In this document: piece by piece, positions 57,338-64,000 of the stretch
How the letters are laid out: every line of letters starts with the position of its first letter
Position numbering within the stretch: position 1 is the first letter of the stretch
DNA from: Cryptomeria japonica
Lineage: Eukaryota; Streptophyta; Pinopsida; Cupressales; Cupressaceae
NCBI RefSeq assembly: GCF_030272615.1
Contig: NC_081407.1
Span: 439,485,213 to 439,549,212, forward strand
Direction: 5' to 3'
DNA length: 64,000 bases
Program-made: the position numbers and the translations under genes
The notes under the pieces: model-generated
Seen by the model: only the letters and a program-made list of their open reading frames with translations
The model's database searches: none
What the model was told of the DNA's origin: nothing

Positions 57338-60300
57338 AGTCATTCATACCATGCTCTGGGTGCCTGCTTTAATCCATACAAATCTTTATGCAATCTGCAT
57401 GCCATGTCTTTCTCATCTGTCAATGCATAACCATCTGGTTTCTCTATGTATACCTTTTCTTCCAATATCCCATTCAAAAATGCAGGACTTAACATCCATC
57501 TGATATACCTTGAACTTCTTATGGGCTACAAATGCAAGTAAGGTTCTGACACCTTCCAGTATTTCTGCTGGTGCAAAAGTTTTGCCATAATCTTCTCCTT
57601 CTTCTTGAGCATAACCCTTGCAGACTAATCTTGCCTTGTTATGAACTACAACACCATCTTCATTTAACTTGTTTATGAATACCCATTTAGTACCTATAAC
57701 ATTCTTGTTTACTGGCCAGGGTACCAGGATCCAAGTGTTATTCTTCTCAATTTGATCCAATTCCTCCTCCATAACTTTATCCCAATGATCATCACCAAAT
57801 GCCTCCTTAGCACTTCCTGGTTCAATGGTGGAGATCATGCAAGAGTTCTCTCTTATTCTCCTTCTAGTTAGTACACCAACATCCTTATCCCCAATAATCT
57901 GCTCAGGACTATGGTTTAGTCTCACAATACCTAGGAATAACATGATCATTCTCTTCAGGTTCAGCTTCTTCATTATCATCTTCTTCTGAATTTATTTGTT
58001 CCGGTTGAACAAGTACATCAAAATTTTCTTTACCGGTTTATGATTTAATAGTTTCAGGTTCCAAAAGCAAAATGCAAGGCTCTTCATCCTTTTTCTCTAA
58101 ACTGGTTCCTTTTGAGACTTCAGGACCATTTATCTACTTGAACATCAGCATCTCAACAATTCATTGTGTCCACTTGTTGAAGCATTTATAGGCCTTACTC
58201 TTGGTGGAATAGCCAAGAAATATGCCTTCATCACTCTTAGCTTCAAACTTGCTAATGCAATCACCTCTTTTAATAAAACATTTGCTACCAAATATCTTAA
58301 ATAGCATCCATACCAATATTCATAAGAGGTCTTGTCCTTACCCTCTTTTCACCAGAACTTAGTCATTGTGTAGATAGTTGTACTTACAACTTCTTTCCAA
58401 AATGTTTTCACTACACCTTCTTGTATCAGCATTGTCCCTAGAAGCTTCAACCACTGACTGATTGTTCCTCTCTACTATACCATTCTGTTGTGGTGTCCTT
58501 GGTGCAAAAAGTTGTCGCTTGATACCGTTCTCATCACAGTACTTAGTGAATTCCTCAAAAGTAAATTCACCGCCTTGATCTGTTCTTAGACATTTTATCT
58601 TTTTGCCACTCTCTTCTCAGCTAAGGCCCTGAATGCCTTGAACTTACCAAAAGCTTTGTTCTTATCCTTCAAAAATGTGACCCACATCATCCTTGAACAA
58701 TCATCAGTGAAGATCATGAAATATCTATATCCTTGAATGCTTCTTGTTCTTATTGGTCCACATAGATCTATATGAACTAAATCTAACAAGTTCTCTACTG
58801 AGAAGGACTTTCTCTTGAAAGTTGAAGAAGTCATCTTTCCTAATTGACATTCTTTGCAAAGAGCAATAACTGGTTTGTCTAGCTAAGGCATACCTCTTAT
58901 TGTCTTGGACTTTCTCACTTTAACAATGTTATCAAAGTTTATATGACAAAATCTCCTATGCCAAAGCCAACTATCATCTATATTTGCAATCAAACAGTTG
59001 CTAACTTTAGGATTAAGATGAAATAGATTAGCTCTGGTTTGTTTCCCAGTTGCAACCAATTCACCTTTGTTGTCAAAGATTTTGTACATACCATTTCTAC
59101 ACTCTAGTGGGTATCCTTTGTCATTAAGTTGTGCCACACTTAGAAGATTGTGCTTTAGACCTTCAACCCAATAGACATCGTCGTCACTGCTCTTCCCATT
59201 AAGAGAAATAACTCCCTTACCTTTAACCATATAGGGTGAGTCATTGCCAAATCTGGCAACACCGCCATCAAATTCCTTCAAGGAAATAAATTTGCTTCGA
59301 TGACCGATCATATGATGTGAACAACCAATATCAATGATCCAATCATCAGAGTTATCCATCCTAGACACTAGTGCCTTCTGATCTGATATCTCTTCCTTAA
59401 TAGCTACAAACACAATATCTTCACTAGCATCATCATTATATTCTTCATCAATAATACCACTGTCAACCACTATAAGACAATCTCGCTTTCCTTTTCCCTA
59501 ATACTTCTTGAATTTGTCTCTCTTGTATTCATTTTCACCATTAGAACAGTTAGCTTCTATATGACCAATCTTGTTGCATGCAAAAATTTTAAAGGTAGTT
59601 TACCTTTGTATTTCCCAATGTCTCTAGGTAGTCATTTTGCCAACAATACTTCAAGTTCCACTAGGCCATATTCATCATCACTATCTCTGCTGGATTTAGA
59701 TTCATAACCATGACAAGTATCTCTACTTTTTCTCACAGATGGGTTAGAGATAGAAGCTCTAAATGCAGATTCTGATTTTTGTACACTACCATCATAGACT
59801 TTTAATTCAAAAGCAGTAAGTTTTCCAATGATAAAGTCAAAAGTTACCTTAGTTTTGTCAATGGACTTCAACTCCTAAATAGCTGCAACTCGGATAGCAT
59901 AGACCAGTAGCAGGGGTCTTAGTACCTTACTAATCATTGTGGCATCTTCCACTTTCACTCCTGTGCTTTTTATATCACCAACTATCTTTTTTATCCTTTG
60001 ACCTTACTGTTGGATGTTCTCACCTTCAGACATTCTCATATCATCAAAATTTTCTCTTAGGCTCTCCTCTTTAGCAATCTTAACATGTTCATCACCGCTA
60101 TAAATCTCTTCAAGTTTTTTCCATACTTCATATGTAGTTTCAAGACCATGAACATCTACATGTTCAGCATCAGATAGGGACCTGATAATAGCCTCCAATG
60201 CTTGATGATTTTCTTATTGTTCTTTCTTCTGAGCATCAATCAGAGTTCCAGTAGGTGTAACATACTGAGTTTCTACATGATCCCAATACTAACTTCCCAG

Positions 60301-60381
60301 AATCTTAATGTAAATCTTCATTCTATCGCTCCATATCCTATAGTTATCTTTGTTGAACTTTAGACCTTCCTTCTTCATCAT
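57338..60381 (-). pseudogene. Element E gag, protease, integrase and RT N-terminus (Ty1/copia)
   Basis: Starts at a double ATG (60381, 60378; MKKEGLKFNKDNYRIW), 59 bp from the primer site. Gag core: EVWKKLEEIYSGDEHVKIAK, NFDDMRMSEGENIQQ and FIIGKLTAFEL. A missing base near 59590 breaks the zinc knuckle. The protease motif is DDWIIDIGCSHHMIG near 59330 (DSG changed to DIG). GAG-pre-integrase: HNLLSVAQLNDKGY and LWHRRFCHINF. Integrase: LVHIDLCGPIRTRS and FMIFTDDCSRMMWV, then frameshifts near 58600 and 58310. RT: LNHSPEQIIGDKDVGVLTRR, NTWILVPWPVNKNVIGTKW, YQMDVKS, an extra base near 57486, then LYGLKQAPRAWYE, broken by J at 57337. Confidence 0.9.
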
Positions 60382-60439
60382 TATCTACAAGATCTTTTCC
60401 TCAAGTTGTTAGGCTTTTAGATTTAAGAGGACTTGAGAT

Positions 60440-60451
60440 GCTCTAATACCA
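60440..60451 (-). other. Primer-binding site of E
   Basis: On the minus strand it reads TGGTATTAGAGC, two bases from the LTR. It is identical to that of F. Confidence 0.87.
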
Positions 60452-60453
60452 AT

Positions 60454-61907
60454 TGATGGTATGATGAAAGAATAAGTATCTCATAGATTATTGAGAGGGG
60501 GGGGGGGGGGGGGTGAATCAGTAAACTGAAAAACTGATACAAACTTCCGAAACTCAAACTCAAACTCACAAAGTAAACTTATCAATAGAATATTACTCTC
60601 AAGATCAATACTCATAAGAATACTCAACATCAATCGATTAACTGTTATAACAACTTAATAGTAAACAACATTCAACCTTGTAAACATAAAAATGCTTAAT
60701 CATATATCAACATATTGCATCTCTCAATGCTTTTAGTTATCATGCCTTATCAGAAGTTAATCAAATCAACAAATAAGATCATAGCCACAAAAACATTCAC
60801 CACATGACACAAATGTTTATACATGGAAAACCCAAATAGGTAAAAACCACGGTGAGATGAGACTCACAAGATAGCTATTTGAACTCTTCTGAAGTTTGCC
60901 CTATTAGGAGCCAAGCCTATTAAAGCTTTTACAATAAGTCCTATTGAGAACTGATCCTGTTTGGAATCACCCGGTTAAGGGATTTACAAAATGCCTTGAT
61001 AAAAAGAAAATACCCTATTAGGAGTAACCTCGATAGAGGTATTGAGAATCCAAGCTAATGGACCACCTTGTAAAGGATTTAAGAAGTAACGAAGCTTGTT
61101 AAAGCTTACCCAGTTAGGGGATTTCAATTCTGTTGTAATTGTTAGAAAACAACAGGTTTTCTTGATCTGTCTGAATAGCACTACATTTTCTTGATCAGAT
61201 CCTTTTAAGCTTCGATCTACCTTTACTCAAACTACAGATCCATTCTCCGATTAGGGAACCACACACTCAACTGATTTCAGCCAACTTTGCTAACAACTTT
61301 ACAAATAACTTCATCAACCTTAAATACAAATCAATTAGGTTGGTAACACAACAAAAACCTAATTCTCTCATAGAGATTACAAACAAATCAATTCAAGTGT
61401 GATCGTTAGATTTACATAGCAATCTATACACATTCTTCAAGAAAATTTCAGCCGCTCCATGATCACCACTTCATCGGACTTTGTAACTCATCACATGCTT
61501 TGCATTAGATGCAATCCACTTTGCTCATTCCCTAGACAATCAAAAAAATGCACCAAAACAATGTAAACTTATCCTCATACAATGATCACATGTGTCACCA
61601 TCATTACCACTCATCATTAGATCTTAAACCAACAAACTAGATCAGTTAGGGTTTAACAAAAATAATTGGTAGGGTTTATCGGTTACATTGCATAGAAAGT
61701 GTTTAACCTTATACACCGGTTTACTGGTTCAACTCACAAACTTGTATACCAGTTTACAACATCTTTCTCAAATCTCTTCCTATTGGTTAGAAGATAATAT
61801 CAATAACAACAAGAATATCAGCAATATTATAAATACCATTATCGATTCAATTGACATCAAAGAAAACATAACATTTCATTAATGCAATCTTCATGCAAAT
61901 GGAAACA
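60454..61907 (-). repeat. 5' LTR of E (1,454 bp)
   Basis: On the minus strand it starts TGTTTCCATTTGC at 61907 and ends CATACCATCA at 60454. A 17-G run lies at 60497-60513. The shared LTR box (plus strand GGAAAACCCAAATAGGTAAAAACCACGG) is at about 60825-60852. It is followed by TSD ATCTT. Confidence 0.93.
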
Positions 61908-61912
61908 ATCTT

Positions 61913-62190
61913 TGGGTCCGACGTGATCCAAAGCTCGAGGCCTTAGACCAGATATTGAGGATATAACATGCAGATATGTTTTTGGTTTGGCTTTGGTATT
62001 GGGTGTAGCATATTGATTCATTCGAGGAGGAGTGGTAAGATATGGTTCACTTTTCATTCCTTACCACCGGTGGAATGTTTAGTGGAGACCTATTTTGATC
62101 TCTTTCTTAGCTGACATTGAGAATTATAATTTCCAAAGATAGTATATATAAGGAATTTGATTTGATGCTTTCATATATGTGATGAATAAA
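61913..62190 (+). repeat. 3' LTR of B, second part
   Basis: It continues B sequence after the E TSD. It is assigned by position, since no second B LTR is available for comparison. It is interrupted by the G LTR near 62190, so its true end is not seen. Confidence 0.6.
62143..62153 (+). promoter_or_regulatory. TATA box in the B LTR
   Basis: TATATATAAGG, about 400 bp from the LTR start once E is removed, a typical U3 position. Inferred. Confidence 0.45.
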
Positions 62191-63659
62191 TGATGAACAA
62201 TTAGTACCAAACTGGTACTAACAGGGGGGGGTGAATCAGTACAGACAAAAACACTTTCCCTGAACCGGTTTGACTACAAACACTACACTTGACTGGCAAG
62301 CAATAACACCGGTCTAAATCAGATTACTACTGGTTAAACATAGTGAGAATGTGAAAGACATAAACCAGTAACCCTTAGCTTTCCATACAATCTAATACCT
62401 CATTTCCACTTCACCCTTATGCATAAACAAGTAATCTATCATCAAAAATATAATGACTACTAGTTCAACATATTTTACCAGTTTGACATAAAACACTAAA
62501 CCATCACATAAAAGGCATCACACATGACACACTGATTTTTTTTCACGTGGAAACCCAACTGGGAAAACCACAGTGGGAATGAATACCCACAAGATTCTCT
62601 TTGAACTCTTTTGAAGTCTGCTCTGTTAGGAGCCTAGTCCGGTTAAAGACTATTACAATAGGTTCTGCTAGGGATCACCCGATTAAGGGATGGCAAAATA
62701 CCCGGTTAAAGGTTAGAACCCTGTTAAAGGTTACCTCGCAAGAGGATTTGAAGAACTCATTGAATTGAGTCACCTTGTTAAAGGATTTACACAAAAGCCT
62801 ATTAAAGCTACATGGTTAAGGGATTTTCCAACTGCTGAAATGGTTAGAAGTCAACAGGTAATACACTGATATGATAATAGCACTCAATGCCAGGGCAGAT
62901 CCACTTTAGCTCCTTTTATTCTGCAATCACACTCTGCAGGTATCAACACACTTCTCTAATCTGGCAAGAATCAAGTATCACTCACTGGGATACACACATA
63001 ACATTTGCCAACAACTTCAAAATGAAAAACATCATCAACCTTATAGGAAATAGATAGGTCAGTATCATAAACACTAAACCGTAAACATTTTGGTTTTCAT
63101 TTCAATCAGTTCAATCCTGATCGTTAATCATACTGTATTGAATACAATAGTCTTGAACAAATCTCAAGACGTTCTCCAATGTTCATTCTTTGTCGCTTCA
63201 GGAAGCTGATAACCCATCACACGTTCTCCACCATTTACAGAGACTTCATGCATTCTCCAGGTAGATAAGATCAATCTCCATGCAAGATCCTCAAGGAAAT
63301 CCTTCATGCGCACAAGGCTAATGTGGCAACACTATCTGATCTTCATTATAATGCTAACTCATCACAAGATGTCATCGGTTGAGTCACATAGGCTTGGAAT
63401 GCATCAACCGAAAACCCTGAAGTTGAGACTACCAACCCGTAGTCATGCCAAATGAAACATCGATACAAAACTTCCATATACCAGTTCTCACACCAACATA
63501 CTGGTTCACCTTGAACAAGTATACCGCTTCACCTTTTCACATATACCGGTTCTCTTGCCAGTTTGCTTTCTTCAATATACCGGTTCATACTTCAGCATAT
63601 TGACATCAATGACAACATACAATATCATCATGTCTTCATGCTCAACACATATGCTAACA
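62191..63659 (-). repeat. 3' LTR of element G (about 1.47 kb)
   Basis: On the minus strand it starts TGTTAGCATATGTG at 63659, after a polypurine tract. The outer end near 62191 is estimated. It contains GTGAATCAG next to 8 G, the LTR box (GGAAACCCAACTGGGAAAACCACAG, plus strand) at about 62551, and the palindrome-like TAGTACCAAACTGGTACTA at 62202-62220. Confidence 0.8.
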
Positions 63660-63660
63660 A

Positions 63661-63673
63661 TCTCCCCCTTTGG
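63661..63673 (-). other. Polypurine tract of G
   Basis: On the minus strand CAAAGGGGGAGA abuts the LTR start. The inverted-repeat arms are 63670-63685 and 63600-63615. Confidence 0.8.
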
Positions 63674-63685
63674 TATTGATGGCAA

Positions 63686-63900
63686 TATACAAAGATATCT
63701 CTTTGCTTCACATCTTCTCCCCAATACTGCAGATATCTTCTCCACATCACATCTTCTTCCCCTTTGACAACAATGCCAAAGTGGAGGCATACACATCTAT
63801 GTTCCACTATGCTGCTCCCCCTAAGGAGTAGCATCCTTCAACACACAATCCTGAAAAAGATATATCAATGTAAGACCTGACTGATATGGAGCACACACCT
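63686..63900 (-). other. 3' untranslated region of element G
   Basis: Non-coding stretch between RNase H and the polypurine tract. It contains a second purine-rich block (AAAGGGGAAGA, minus) near 63760. Short open frames here have no domain. Confidence 0.5.
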
Positions 63901-64000
63901 TTAGTTCACCTCTTGAAGGGGCAGCACCCCTAATTCACCTCTCAAATAGGTAAAGGTAGCCTTCGGTAGAGGCTTGGTGAATATGTCTGCTAACTACTCC
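63901..64000 (-). pseudogene. Element G RNase H C-terminus (Ty1/copia), cut by the window edge
   Basis: The minus strand reads LADIFTKPLPKATFTYLRGELGVLPLQ to a stop at 63901, the conserved copia RNase H tail. A stop codon two codons into the visible part replaces a residue that is Gln in relatives. The rest of G lies beyond the right edge. Confidence 0.85.

Overview
This window looks like a stretch of a large, repeat-rich land-plant nuclear genome. No single-copy host gene, rRNA or tRNA was recognised. The evidence is the retrotransposon content: several Ty1/copia families primed by the initiator-Met-type site (TGGTATCAAAGC or TGGTATTAGAGC), a long-LTR chromovirus-like Ty3/gypsy element, a Tat/Ogre-like gypsy element, and a DNA-type element carrying a gene with short plant-like introns. 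A gymnosperm or other large-genome plant is my guess, but species cannot be read from the sequence.

Almost everything from about 2.9 kb to the right edge is one nest of transposons inside transposons. I resolved it from matching target-site duplications (TSDs) and by checking that host reading frames resume across each insert. The outermost element is B, an old + strand copia (2905 to at least 62190). Inside B are C (copia, minus, 4190-9653, TSD AAGTG), H (reverse-transcriptase-less gypsy, plus, 10858-18590, TSD GTTTG) and E (copia, minus, 19591-61907, TSD ATCTT). The 3' LTR of E holds D (copia, plus, 19835-38429, TSD CATAT) and a solo LTR K (39223-40061, TSD CAATC). D holds I (chromovirus-type gypsy with 3.6-kb LTRs, minus, 21685-33728, TSD CTATT). 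The coding body of E holds F (RT-less LTR element with two unusual genes, plus, 41324-48967, TSD CCTTT) and J (7.8-kb element with terminal inverted repeats, 49493-57333, apparent TSD ATGA). G, another minus-strand copia, enters at the right edge. The deepest chain is B > E > D > I.

Every gag/pol gene is damaged by stops and small indels, so nothing here looks autonomous today. The active-site states differ: D keeps the protease DSG and RT VDD residues, whereas C has lost the protease Asp and one RT catalytic Asp.

The parts least like standard retrotransposon content are: (1) F, which has LTRs, primer site and polypurine tract of the local copia type but encodes a coiled-coil/four-zinc-knuckle protein and a product of about 1,090 codons with a Lys/Glu-rich central helix, and no polymerase or integrase; (2) J, which carries an unrecognised minus-strand gene of about ten exons with uniformly short introns (about 104-131 bp), a Cys-rich motif, clustered subterminal repeats at both ends and a pyrimidine tract of about 1 kb; (3) a 16-bp inverted repeat that brackets the polypurine-tract/LTR junction in five element families. 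The first 2.9 kb holds nothing I can identify.
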